Origin: Undaria pinnatifida
Lineage: Eukaryota > Sar > Phaeophyceae > Laminariales > Alariaceae
Direction: 5' to 3'
Assembly: GCA_012845835.1 (NCBI GenBank)
Contig: JABAKD010000007.1
Span: 4,913,358-4,977,357 of the forward strand
DNA: 64,000 nucleotides
The notes beneath the pieces are model-generated. The model was not told where the DNA came from. It searched no databases and saw nothing but the letters and a program-made list of their open reading frames with translations. The translations under genes were made by a program, and so were the position numbers. This document shows, one piece after another, positions 1 to 12,400 of the stretch (its first letter is position 1; every line of letters begins with the position of its first letter).

Positions 1-2670
1 TACGGTAAAGGCACCTTGCTTGAGGAGTTACTGTATATACAAGCACATCGCACAACACTGACGTTTGAGAAAAAAAAAAGAGTAACGCCCAGCGATCAAC
101 AAAGTAATACATTTACAAAACAGATAGTATGTTGGATCTAGCTCAAAATTTCCCACCTGGCGCAAAACACCAACACCAACCACTATAGTGGATATATTAA
201 ACACTGCATGTACAAACAAATAAAAAATAAAATAACCGGACCCCTCCCATCAAGCGAAAAACTCACCCACATAGTATACTACAAGTACCAACAACGCAGC
301 TTGCAAAGATGAGTGTCGACCCAAAATTCGTCGAACTCACAGCTGACGTCCTGGGAATAATTTTATAAAATCAACTGTACTCGCAGTACATGTCACCTGG
401 TACATGATACCAGGGATGCAAAAATGAACAACCAAATAGCTAGCCGTACATAACAAAGTGTAAAAGTTGGATAGATTTACTGCTATTTACTGCTGTGTAT
501 TGATGTAGTGCTGAGTGATAGGTTGGTAGTACTTTCGGGTTTTATTAGTACTCTAATGATTTTATTAGCATTTTAATGTGCTTCCTACAACAATAGCGGT
601 AGTCGGGACGGATTCAAAAGAAAAAGCAAAGCCTATGCTCACCACACTTACTTCCACACATTTTTCATGCCTATCGTGCGTCCACTCAACTCCTCCATTA
701 CAGTAACAAAATTAGGTGCGTCACGCAGCTTGCAAAGATGAGCACGGACCCTAAATCGATCGAACTCACAGCTGACGTGTTTACTTTTTTTTTTTTTTCA
801 AAAAACAATCCCATGGCCTAGGTAATACAAAAAAAAAAAAAAACGGCCTGTTTTTCCCATGGCCTAGGTAATACAAAAAACAAAAACAACAAAAACGACC
901 AAAAAATAAACCCATTCCAACGATTTCGTCACGCAGCTTGCAAAGATGAGTATCGACCCTAAATCGATCGAACTCACGGCTGACGTGTTTATTTCTATTT
1001 TTTTTTTCATAAGACGATTCCACCGCCTAGGTAATACCAAAAAAAATAAAAATAAAAAAACGGTAAAAAAATAAACCCATTCCCACAATTTCGGATTGAC
1101 CCTTTTAGCACCGCACTCCCGACACGGCAGCGGTATACATCATTGTGTATTTTTTCAATCCCACCCCAGCGACATCGTCAGGGAGCCCTTCGACCGGAAT
1201 TTCGTACGGGCTAGGGTTAGGGACAGGGTTAGTTCCATGGTCGTGAAAAAACACAATAATGTAGGACACCCCGACATGCGGACAACAAGACTCTTGGAAG
1301 TTAGACTACGATCATTTAAGTGACAAGAGTGTTGTTAATAGTGGTACAGTTGTACATCTGTTGGTTCTTCCATCGTAGGTTCGAATCCTACCTTCCTTCT
1401 TCATTATAATGAAAAAATCAAAGTTAAAATGGTTTAACGGCATCCATTTCATTTCGTTGGGTCCTATTAACAGTCCCTGGCCTTTAGTTTTGGAGCTGAA
1501 AATGGGGTAAGAAGCCCCGAAGGCCCCGAAATTCGGAAAAAAAATCAAGACACCTGCTACGATATAGGTCGAACTTTTTGGCTATACCAGGTACAATATT
1601 TTCTGTGGGATGGATCTCCATACGCGTGACCCAAAATTGCCCAAAGATTATCCATGTTTTTTTTGGCTGCAGCATTTTTTTTTTTTTGGTACGCCTATGT
1701 CATGGGATTTTGATTGATTGATTGATTGATTGTTGATCAAACTGCGCTTCCAGATATTTTTCAAAATAGTGTTTGCGTGAGAGTTTTAGAGCTTTTCAAA
1801 TAACAAACCTCATAAAACGAACCTACCGTCGCAAGTGCTCTCGGCAAAAACAAAATGCTGCGTCTGTGATGGCATGCGCCCAGTTCAGAAATGGGTCAGA
1901 GGCCAAACAAATGGATGGAATTTCAGAAGTAGGCGTTTGGTTGAACGGGGGAGGGGAGAAAGGTGAACGGAAATGAGCGTACCGTATCACCATCCTCAAG
2001 CGGCTTGACCATTTTACCGCTAACCTAATGGACGGCATAATGGACGGCATCTGACGCGTGCTACAACAGAGGTAACACATTTCGATTTCGGTTATATTTC
2101 CTTTTTCGTCGACAGAACGATGACAACTCCTTAACGCAAAAATCTGCGGAAAATGTCGATCCTTGTTTGGCATGAAACGATTCATTTTGGACACCTGGGC
2201 CACGGGTTTGCTCATCGCATTGCGCTTGTCCGTTTTTGCTTAAAATCACTTCTCGGGGGCGGGGTGTAGCGCTCCTCAGGCAGCCACCCTCAGATGGCAA
2301 AAAAGGGCCAGTGCAGCTTCGACACATGCTATGGTAGAAGTGCGCCGTATTTTTTCTGGAACTCCCCACTTAACGCCTTCACTACTGGAAAGCCTTTTGG
2401 GGGGAAAATGTACTTGAAGTAAGTATCGGGGTGTATCAGTTTGTGCATGGCCGTGGTCGTATGACCATAGACCCTCGCATCCCATACCATGCCGGGACGG
2501 AGCACGTTGAGTTTTCACCAACCAAGCGTTTTTTCTTTTGTTTGCTTTTTTGGGGAAGGTGCTTCGTTTGTGCATGGCCGTAGTCGTATGACCATAGACC
2601 CTCGCATCCCTACTATACCGGGACGGACCGCGTCGGGTTTTCACCAACCAGGAAGTTAGCATGGGGAGGC
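1..2670. other. Non-genic left edge, repeats only
   Basis: No supported gene. Three copies of the MSFD/MSID core repeat lie at 285-350, 720-780 and 930-990 (ATGs at 309, 738 and 946), with A- or T-rich filler and CCATGGCCTAGGTA blocks from decayed M1 elements at 810-880 and 1020-1090. A tRNA-like tail is at 1366-1400. Two ~85-bp copies of a dispersed repeat lie at 2443-2525 and 2565-2650. The last exon of paralog B should lie here or beyond the window; none was recognised. Confidence 0.5.
1340..1400 (+). other. tRNA-like 3' half (T arm), degenerate
   Basis: GTAGGTTCGAATCCTAC is a perfect 5-bp T stem with a canonical TTCGAAT loop and a box B. Upstream there is an AGTGGTA motif like a D loop, but no anticodon arm or matching acceptor stem folds. 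Probably a tRNA relic or a tRNA-derived SINE head, not a working tRNA. Confidence 0.35.
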
Positions 2671-2772
2671 TCTAAAGGGGTTTAACCCCTTTACAACTGG
2701 AAACCCGTTTTCGGGGACAAAATTACGTGGATTTAGTATTGGGAGGGGTTCGGGGGCTCTAAAGGGGTTCAC
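2671..2772 (+). mobile_element. Small TTAA-type element (R7) copy
   Basis: About 100 bp starting GGTTTAACCCCTTTAC and ending CTCTAAAGGGGTT, so the ends are inverted. The interior (ACTGGAAACCC, GGGGACAAAATTAC, GGGAGGGGTT) recurs at 4388-4590, 14105-14192, 40305-40400 and 42596-42712. Confidence 0.55.
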
Positions 2773-3039
2773 AAGCTCTATATTTCCAACCCAAAACACT
2801 GTTTTGACAAAAAAAAATTCGAACGCTCAATTCGACGATCAATCTCACGTCCTCGGTATAAGCACGGAAGACAAACACGAACAAAAAAAAAACGTCATTT
2901 CAGCGATATTGTGCTAAAGGAGTCCCGAAATTGAGAAAGAAGCAACCGAAAAAGTGCTACCTCTTTTGTAGCAGGCATCCTCCGCCGTACCATGTGTCCC
3001 TGCAAAGGAGGCGTTTCGTTCAAGGGTGGGTTGTGGGTG

Positions 3040-3175
3040 TGGGGCGACGAGGGGTGTACCATCCTTCATCCCCAAGCCGCTTGGCGGTATTTCAGAGGCA
3101 TATTTTGTTTAAAGCGGGGGGGGGGGGGTATACCTTCCTATCCACGCGATTGGATGGTATTTACACGTAGGGATG
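3040..3175 (-). repeat. Partial copies of the end of paralog B exon 5
   Basis: The block ACCATCCTTCATCCCCAAGC at 3058-3077 and a shorter one near 3128-3160 echo the exon-end block at 3284-3320 (ACCTTCATCCCCATGCGGCT). Each sits beside a G-rich tract. They look like local duplications of the exon/donor boundary. Confidence 0.5.
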
Positions 3176-3288
3176 TTTCCTGGGAGGGGTGTGTGGGGGG
3201 CTTTTTCCTCCAAAATAGTGGATGATACTTTAAATAGAGCCGTTTGGTTCAGGGGGGGCGGGGGGGGGGGGGCTGCGGTGCATCGTAC

Positions 3289-3451
3289 CTTCATCCCCAT
3301 GCGGCTTGACGGAACCCCAGAGGTGGGCATTTTTTCCAAAACTTTTTGTACAAGGAAGTGACTAGCCTCCTCGATGTTGATGTTCAACTTTGCTGAGGTC
3401 TCGAACCACCCCACGAATCCATGCCTATCGCAGAACCAGTTCAGCGCTTCC
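3289..3451 (-). CDS. RAB32: Rab32 paralog B exon 5 (ETSAK)
   Basis: 163 nt between acceptor GAACAG|GGAAGC and donor GATGAAG|GTACGA. It encodes [20 protein letters not shown], then [25 protein letters not shown] is the G5 motif. Because the exon ends at a donor, the C-terminal tail is encoded further downstream on the minus strand or outside the window. Confidence 0.85.
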
Positions 3452-6400
3452 CTGTTCAAGAAAAGAAGAAACGGAAACGGGGCGAAAAAACAGCAAGGTA
3501 CACAATCAAGTGTTGTACGCATATACAACCACTCAAGCCAGACCTCTGAGTAAAGCATCAAACAAAAACCAAAAACTACAGCAAAAAACAGACGAAACAA
3601 ACAGTCAATACAACAAAAACGACCGCAACCAATGAAGAACAAATATAAGGAACATGAAAGCAAGCCAAGCAAGCCGAGCAAGCAAGGCACAGCCACATTA
3701 TCACACAGGTCAACATACACGATGTCGACACCACCATAGTTGACGATGCGTCGAATTTCCAAAGCCCTTGCGGGACTTCACTCACACGCCTTTTTTCTCA
3801 CGACACCTCGCTTGAGCTCTGTATGAATGGATTGCACATCATACTCCTACCAAACGCCAGGTAACACGGAAGAAAGCACACACCCCCACACACAGGAGCA
3901 CACCCGGCGACAAATCATATGGTTCGTTTTTCGACCGCCACTTTGTCACCGTGGGTAACGTTGAATACATCCCGCGCAAAAATCCGAGCTGGAGAGAAGA
4001 AAAAAACTCCTACCTGATGAACTATCCTCATGGCCCAGGTATACGTCGAATTGTTGCAAAAAAAAGCGCATGAAATTCCGACGATTTCCAAAGATTTTAG
4101 GTTAAGGAGCGCCCCCTTCATTCAGAAAACGTTCTAGCCAAAAAAGAGCGCATGAAATTCCGACGATTTCCAACGATTTGAGGTTAAGGAGCGCCCCCTT
4201 CATTCAGAAAACGTTTTATTAATAGCCCAAACACAAAAGCTACAAGCACGAGTACCTCAAAATAAAGCACACGTCTGCCGACGATTATGAGGCCAGCCAC
4301 GCCAAGTAATGCTAGGTGATAAGGGGTGAAGCATGGCGTCGGTAGCGGGGGGGACCGCCTGGATATTCTGAGGCTCTTCACTTGAGGAGCTCTTAACGCC
4401 TTCACCAGTGGAAACCCATATCCGGGGACACATTACCAGGAACGAGTATAGGCAGGGGTTTGGGGGCTCTAAAAGGGGTCGATTTTCTGAGGCTCGTAAC
4501 GCCTTCGCGACTGGAAACACCATCTTTGGGGACATATTACCTGGAATTAGTATAGGCAGGGGGTTGGGGTTTCTATTAGGGTTGACCCCCTGGTCCAAAA
4601 GCTAGCTTTTGAGACAAAACTGACAGGAGCAACCGCACACGCAACCACGAGTAACATCGCCAAACACAAACGGGATTGCAACGATGTTGGGCGGATCCAA
4701 TGCTGGTCATGGGGGCCGACGGTGCGGGCCGTGCTGATCTAAAACTTGTGATGCGCCCGGCCGAGAAATTTGAAACGTGACTTGGTCGGGCCGCCGCCCA
4801 TCGACTCGAATTTCATGAGCCGGGACGGGCCGCGGCCCATCGACTCGAATTTGATGAGCCGGGACGGGCCGCGGCTATGAGCTGCGGGCTATTTTTAGGC
4901 CGCGACGTTCATGGAAGTAACAAAAAGAAGAGAAAAAAAGGGGATGCCAGGGGATGGAAGGACGAGACGCGTTCAACACGTTATATCGCAAGTCTGGTGC
5001 AGTAGGGGTATCGCAATGAGGCGGTCTGAGTAAGGCGGTATCCCAATACAATGCGCTCAAAACCGCTTGGCGCGACAGGGGAATGGCACTCACAACCACG
5101 AATAAATAAGGCGGCTTCCCCCAACAACGGAGTGATATTGCTCTGACGCACCATTGCCCTACTGAGGGACACCAGCTGTAATACGATATATCGATTTTTC
5201 GATACGATATATCGATTTTTCGATACGATATATCGATTTAGCGATACGATATATCGATTTTGCGATACGATATATCGATTTTGCGATACGATCATCTATC
5301 GCGAGCGGCGACGCTCGACCTTGGCTACTGGGGCGGATCGTAAAGAGAAGATTCGTCTTGGGCTCGACTCTAGCTGCGGAAGAGTCGACGGCTGGGCTAC
5401 GCTCGGCAGTGGACACGACATTCAACAAAATTTGTAGTATCGCATAAGTTGTCTCACTTGTCGATGGCAACGTCGAGGTCGCACTTGTTGGCCAGCAACA
5501 CAACGGGAAGTCGGCTCCCATCAGGCAGTCGAACCTGCAGCAGAAGGAATGGCAGCAAACAGAAGCGTCGGTAACAAAACACGTGGCGAGAGCAATGCCA
5601 TTAGCACCACCACCAACAATGGGTACTTGCAGCAGCATGATCACGGCACCAACACCAATGGCAGCAGCCCTACAATAGCAGCACGCGTAGCGAAAACAAA
5701 AGCACCAGCAGCAATTGTCGCAGCAACAATAGCACCAGCAACAGCTCGTATGATAGCATTATCACAGGAGCAATGGAGACAGCAGCATTGAAAAAAATAG
5801 CAGCAGCGATAGCAGCTTCATCGTCAATACAGCAATATCAAGCGTAGCAGCAATAGCAGCGTCAGCATCACAGCAGCAAACTAGCAGCTTCAACGTCCCA
5901 ACAGCCAAAGCAGCCTCATCGTCAACAGCAGCAATGTCAACGGTAGCAGCAATAGCAGCTTCATCGCCACAGCAGCAGCAATAGCAGCGCCATCCTCACT
6001 GCAGCAAAATAGCAGATTCAACGTCGCAGCAACAAAAGCAGCCTCATCGTCACCGCAGCAACGTCACCAGCGTCGGCGACGGCAGAGCAGCAGCAGCAGC
6101 AGCACCACCACCCTCACCCTCACGGGATCAATCAACACCACCAACAACAACGGCAACGGCAGCAGTACCAATAGCAGCAGCGGAAAATCCAACAGCCAGC
6201 AAAGCCAAAAGCACGAGCTAGACGCCTGCCACGATGGGGGCGATCCTCGACGCGTGCCACCCACGAGGTGCTCCATTCTTGCCCTCCGAGAGGGTTGTTA
6301 CTTGAACAGCTCTTATGCCTCACCAAAAAGCTGATTTTGAGTAAACTCATAAGTGCAACCATACGAAAAAAAAACAAGGCATAGGTAGACGAGCAGTCAT

Positions 6401-9400
6401 ACATGGCGAAACCAGAATTGATATTCGGACGATTTGGGGGGAAAAAAAAGCTCCCTTATTCAGAAAAACAAAAAAACGTCGAAAAGTGCCATTTTTACGG
6501 AGATCTATTGCTAGCAGGATGGATTGTCAAACAACAAAGGGGGCAAAAAAACCACCCGGCTTTGTGTAAAAGCGCTTGGCTAAAGTTTATCTCGTTGGCT
6601 GGTCTTGCCAATTATACAGAGCCTCGATCGGACACAGTTGTAAGCGCAGGAGAGCTCGCCTATAAGGTGGCGGTGCTTGCCTCTTTTTCGTGAAATTCCA
6701 TCCTGGTAACAGTGGATCTCCGTAAAGAATCATAAGCTCTCGTTATTTGATGTTTTTCAAGGCAAAATTAGTGGGGTACCGGTTCGGTCTACCATATTGA
6801 AGTAGTAATAGGATTCGTATTTGTGTACTATTATAGGTAGTAAAAGAAAAATCCAACATACACATATTTTCTGATTTTTGTTCGTGATTTGTCGTTGTAT
6901 GCCTACATTGGCCATATATATGGGGATCGTTCATCGGGGACCCGGGCTATATCTCCAGTTTTTTTTTTTTTTTTTTTTTTTATCCTCCGGCGGATGGGGA
7001 AAAATAAAGCTTTAGCTCACCACACTTCCACGTATTTTCATACGCATCGTGTGTCGATTTAACTCAGTTGCTTTCGCAGCCCAACGCTAGCTGGCGCACC
7101 CTTCGGGTCCCATTGTTGGTATAGCGTAAGCTGTCCCTATTAGTGGTCTTCGTTACAACCCCGGTTTACAAGAACTTCATCCTTTTCGTTTTTGCCCTCG
7201 AGGGCATTTTCAACACCTCTATCGCAAGAGCGCGTCCCACACCAACACAAGGGCTACCTCTGTCTATATCGAAACCGAATTCTGCCTCGCGTGTACCAAC
7301 ACTCCACACATTGAGGGTCGTTCTTAACGTACGAAACACAAGAAACACTAATCCTAACAAAACTTTCACGATTCTTGAAAAAAAAATTAAAATTCTGAAA
7401 AGTCACTTTTTTTTCAAAAAACGAAAACACGCATTATTGATCAGGAATCCTACCATCAGTTTTTTTATGGAAAACGTCGAAACGATTCACAGTCCGAATT
7501 TACGACAAGTATCACGATTCGCGAAGACGTTATGCTTTTTGGTCCCGATTCCCGACACTTGACGTACCAGGTACTCGTTAGGAACGGCCATTAACACGAG
7601 GGTTACCGTTAACAAATAAACAGAAAATGACTGATAGCGCTGGGCTGCGGCACAGTTTCATGTACCGGCAGTAGATTACTGCAGCAGCAATCTACTACCA
7701 GGGACTTTCAGTAATTGCTGCCGCCAGGATACATTATAAACCAATGCTTGAAATACGTCAGCTGTGAGTTCGATCAATCTAAGGGTCGATACTCATCTTT
7801 GCAAGGTGCTTGGTACACCGGCCGCTCGTTTTTACAGATGTATTATCCCTGGAGTACATATGTACTTCGCTCTATATTTTTGTTACGGATGTTGTCAGGG
7901 TGAATACCAACAAAAATGTTACCGATGATAACAACGGTAGCTACTATACGTGCTTCATCCCAAGGCGTTTGACCACACTCATGTCCAACAACAACGCCAT
8001 ATTGCACCACGGAAAATGACTTACCTTATCATCTATCTCTCCCTTCCATCTAGGCACTGTCTCGAAGCTGGAGGTCCGTCCCACGTCGTACACAAGAATA
8101 GCCCCGTACGCCTCCTTGTAGTACGCCCGCGCGATCGATCCGAACCTATCCTGCATGGGATTGGTGGGAAGGTGTGATGTTCAACTTCCATGTTCCAAGT
8201 TGGATATTAGTTATGTCAAGTTTTGAAGTTGATGTTTTCATGCTCAAGTTCAAGAACGCACGCGTCTACGATATACACGTTGGGGGTTCGTTTCGTTCGG
8301 TTTCGATTTTTTTGTGAGTTCGTTTCGATTGGTTTTCTGCTCTACTGTATTATAAGTGTTATCCCGGGGGTGAAAGTAGGCTCCGTCCCCGAACCATAGG
8401 CTCCAAACTGATTATTTTCAGCTCTTTACAAAACCCGTCTCTTTGCCTCCGCCCGAGTACACTCAGCTTAACCGTGTAACGTAAGTTTACGCTTCGAACA
8501 GCAACATTTCAGCCTGTTTTTATTCGACCTCTCTGCAGTAACGCCATAAAATGACATGGAAACCCTGTTTTTCGCGCCCACAGCAGCACCGCAACCCAGA
8601 ACTCAGCACAACAGCAGTCAGCAGTACAGCGTGCAGCAGTACCCACACACGCATGCCAACCGTCGACCATACTATAGCACATCTGTCAGTGTCATACCCG
8701 GGGTAGCGAAACACAGTGACGGTGGAGTACAATAGGAAAATGGATAAAAACGCTCGATATCTGGACAAGACGACGACGACGACGACGAGGATGGCCACGT
8801 GCCGAGCCTGTTTTCCAATTTTGAGGGCAATTTTATTTACGCGTAAACTCGATTCGAGTCTGTTTTTGTTATTAATTCAGGGAAAAAATCTGGGAAAGCG
8901 TGCCCGAGGAGGCTCAGCCTATACGCGGTACGCTTTGCTCTGCTGTTTCCATACCTTTCGATTTTACTTCATTTTTTTTTTCGTTTCGTTTACTCTCGCC
9001 CACCCCTCGATGCCCCAGAGCTGAAGTCTAACCCTCGTGTCTCCCACCGACATCTACTCCAGCGCCAAGTCAACCTCCATCGTGTTTTTCCGCTCGCTTT
9101 CATTTTGTTTTGGTATGTGCCCGTTTCGTCGCGTTAACTTATGTTGCGAGTTATGTTTCATTTCTGTTCCGTTTCTGTTCGGTTTGTTTTGGTTCGGTTG
9201 GTTTCCTTTCTTTTCGCTTCTTTTCGTTTCATTTCGTTTCGTTTCGGTATGTTATGTGTCGTCTTGGTACGTTTTCTTTAGTTACGGTGCACTCCCATTT
9301 GTTTCCTTTTGATTTTGGTTTTGTTCTGTTTCCGTAGGTTACCTTGCGTTATTTACACTCCTACGCTTCGCTTGCTCACATTTATTGTTTTTCTATTTTT

Positions 9401-12400
9401 TGTTCAGTTTTTTCTCGCCTGTCCCGCAATGTCCCAGAGCTGTAGCTTAACCGTCGTATCCCCCACCAACAGCTGCTTCAGCGCGAAGTCGACCCCAACC
9501 GTCGTCTTGTGGTGCCCAGAAAAAAAATCGTGCACATATCTTCGGCGGTCGCAGCAGGGGTGGTAGTAGTAGTGGTGGTGGTGGTGGTGGAGGTAGTTGC
9601 GGTAGTAGCACAAGTAGCGGTGGTAGCAGAAACACAAGCAGCGGCAGAAGTGGTAGCGTAGTAGTACAAGTAGTCGTAGTGGCGGTAGTCCAACCAGGAG
9701 TAGTAGCAGCAGCAACAGCAGCAAAAGCAGCAGAGCAGCAGGAGAAGGAGGAAAAAAAGGGGGAGGCGGCGACGGCGGGGGCGGCGGGGGTGAGGAATAA
9801 CAGGGTGGGAAAAAAACCCAAAAAACAGGGTGGGAAAAAAACCAAACAAACAGGGTGGGAAAAAAACCAAAAACATACCGAAACATGACCGCGCAAGACG
9901 GCAGACGGACAAAAAAAAAACACCTGATTGCAGCATCGACCACACAAAACAGCCCGGTCTATCAAGGCGGAGGCCATACCCGAAATACGATGACAGGAGA
10001 TCTCCAACACCCTCGGAAGAGGGTATAATCGCAAGTACGATTTTGCGCCAAAAAGTTCTAATGGGTACAAGGGGGGCTTCATGGTCGGGAATGTGAAAAA
10101 GGCAAACAGGCTACAAAAAAGGCATTACATACTGCCAAGGGGTTTAGGAAAATAAAAAAAGTAACAGAACTTACTGCCAAGGGTTTGAGGAAAAAAAAGA
10201 AAAACAGAGTAACATAGTATGGCAACTAAACAATGGGGAGTTCAGAAGATAACGAATGGAACCAACAACCGGAATAGCTATGGCGAAGTCAAACGTGCAA
10301 GCAACCTCCAATCCGGCACAAGAGCCAAAATAACAGAGGAACGCAGCAGTGCTTCGTACAATTATTACTGCGAAAATGGCGCATGGACACGACACCATCA
10401 CCGAACACCCCCATGCGCAGCGAGGCACACAGGCGTGCGTTGACACGGCACTGCAGCTCCAACTACTTCCGCCACGACCAAAGCTGCTGCTACTTCAATG
10501 CGAGGCTATCAAAACCAAACTACCACCGCTCACTGCTGTGCCAGCATATCCCTGGGCGAAAAAGAACGGCCGGGTACTAGGCAACGATGGTGATCATCGT
10601 GGTTTGAACCCCAAATTGCCAAAAATTACGTGCTAGGGTATCCCAACTAAACAACTATACCACGGTGCCAGATATCCCATGCCCCACCGCCGTGCAGCAC
10701 GGTTCCAACGGAACCGTCAAACACTGTCATGCATGGTTCTGTGAGCTAGTGTTGTAAATAGTGCATCCCAAGCTAACAGCTGATGCGCCAGAATCCCCAC
10801 GGCCCACTGTCGCGCAGCACAGTAGTACCAATGGAACCCCAACTCTGCCGTAGTTATATGACAGTGTATATCAAGTAAGCAACTGCCGTACGCCAGCGTA
10901 TCTCAACAAAGCAATTACTGTGCAAGATTTGAGTTATGTGCCAGTGTATCTCAACCAAGCAACTGCGCAGCACGGTACTAACGAACACGGAAACTGCAAT
11001 GGGTTGGTGCCGGTACCCAAACAAAGCAACTAAGACGGATGACAATGCAAAGCCGATAGTTTGGCCAAAAAGTCTCCAAACTTTATTTTGAGGTTATTTG
11101 CTGAAAGATTCGGGGTAACGACGCTATGGGGGAAAAACGATCGAAATATATATGTTTCTGGCTCTTTTTGTGGTCATGCGGTCCAACAGGTCAATTTGTC
11201 TATTTTTCATCAAGCCTTGATCAAAGTTGTCCAACATTCGTACACGATTGACCTTCGATCTCGAGATAGAGACAACCCATGGTCACTGCTCTTCGTTCCG
11301 AACAAGGCCACATGAGTGTAGGCGACAACGCTGAAGAGTCCATCTCGATCCATGCCCTAGGGCATGTGAGGTTGCTTGTGTTGTCCTGTGGTGTTTCGTC
11401 ACACCCTCTCAAACTTCTGTTTTTCGCCTGTTGGAAGACGATAGAGAGTTTTTGTCTCAGTTTTCTACACACCAGCCGCCAAATATGTTTTTGACAGAAA
11501 CCTGATCGGCGCCCGCCACAAATCACCCCCCGTACAGTGAGCGCTCTACACCACGCGCCGGTCGGTGCCCCTAACGAGCTCGCCACGTTCAGAGTTCACG
11601 ACGCTGTCGTTGACTTTGTCGAACGAAGTGTGTGGAGAACACGAAGTCACATCGCGTCTAATCCAAGATCTGCTTGAGAATTTCTCAAGCACCTGGCCAA
11701 GATCGCCGCGAGAAATCTTTTCTTGTCCGGAATTCTGGAAAGTTTTAAAATCATACTCCACAAAAATGGGCCCATAGGCGACCGTTCGGGCAAAAGGTGG
11801 GCTGAAATCTTCGGGAATTTCAAAGTTTTGGCCTTCCATTGTCACCGGTCTAATGCTGTGCCAGATATCGTTATGTACTCCGTGTGATTTCAACAACAGC
11901 AAGAGCGGCGGCTGCGGCTGTTCGACAGCAGCAAGCAACACCTCCGGTATAATAATAGGCACAAAACGATATGTTCACTTTGCTTCGAGTCGGTGAATAA
12001 AGACCAAAAACAAGAGGGAGAAACAAACATACGCAAAAGAGCATCGAATAATGTACACACCGAGGCTTGAACTCAGAGAAAGGAAACCGAAGAAACAAAC
12101 TCAAAAACAAGAAAAAAAAATCACCGACATTCGAACTCTCTCCACCTCGATCAACAATCGTGCGGGGCTACCCCTGAAGCTACTGTTGCATGGATACTTA
12201 TGAGCCATTTTTTTGCGTTTATACACCTACGACTACGTACTTGACCTTTTGCAACAGAGCTCTTGCAAAAAACACGAATTTGCACCAACCAGCTGTCGCG
12301 ACACGATGGGAGAACGGCCGAGGCCGACCCCGGCCGGGTCGGGAGAGCCGACCAAGGCGAGGCGCGTCCAGGAAACAACGCGTCGAGAGGTGGATCTTAG

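Noticed and set aside
1200-1235. TAGGGTTAGGGACAGGGTTAG as an interstitial telomere
   Set aside because: Too short and interrupted; similar two-unit matches occur at 29850 and 41100 by chance.
5176-5295. CRISPR-like array
   Set aside because: The repeats are directly contiguous without unique spacers and the DNA is eukaryotic.
9404-10082. Long minus-strand frames rich in Leu/Pro/His overlapping the switch exon
   Set aside because: Only the 121-nt Rab segment is meaningful; the rest is a translated GTA/GGT repeat in intron 1.
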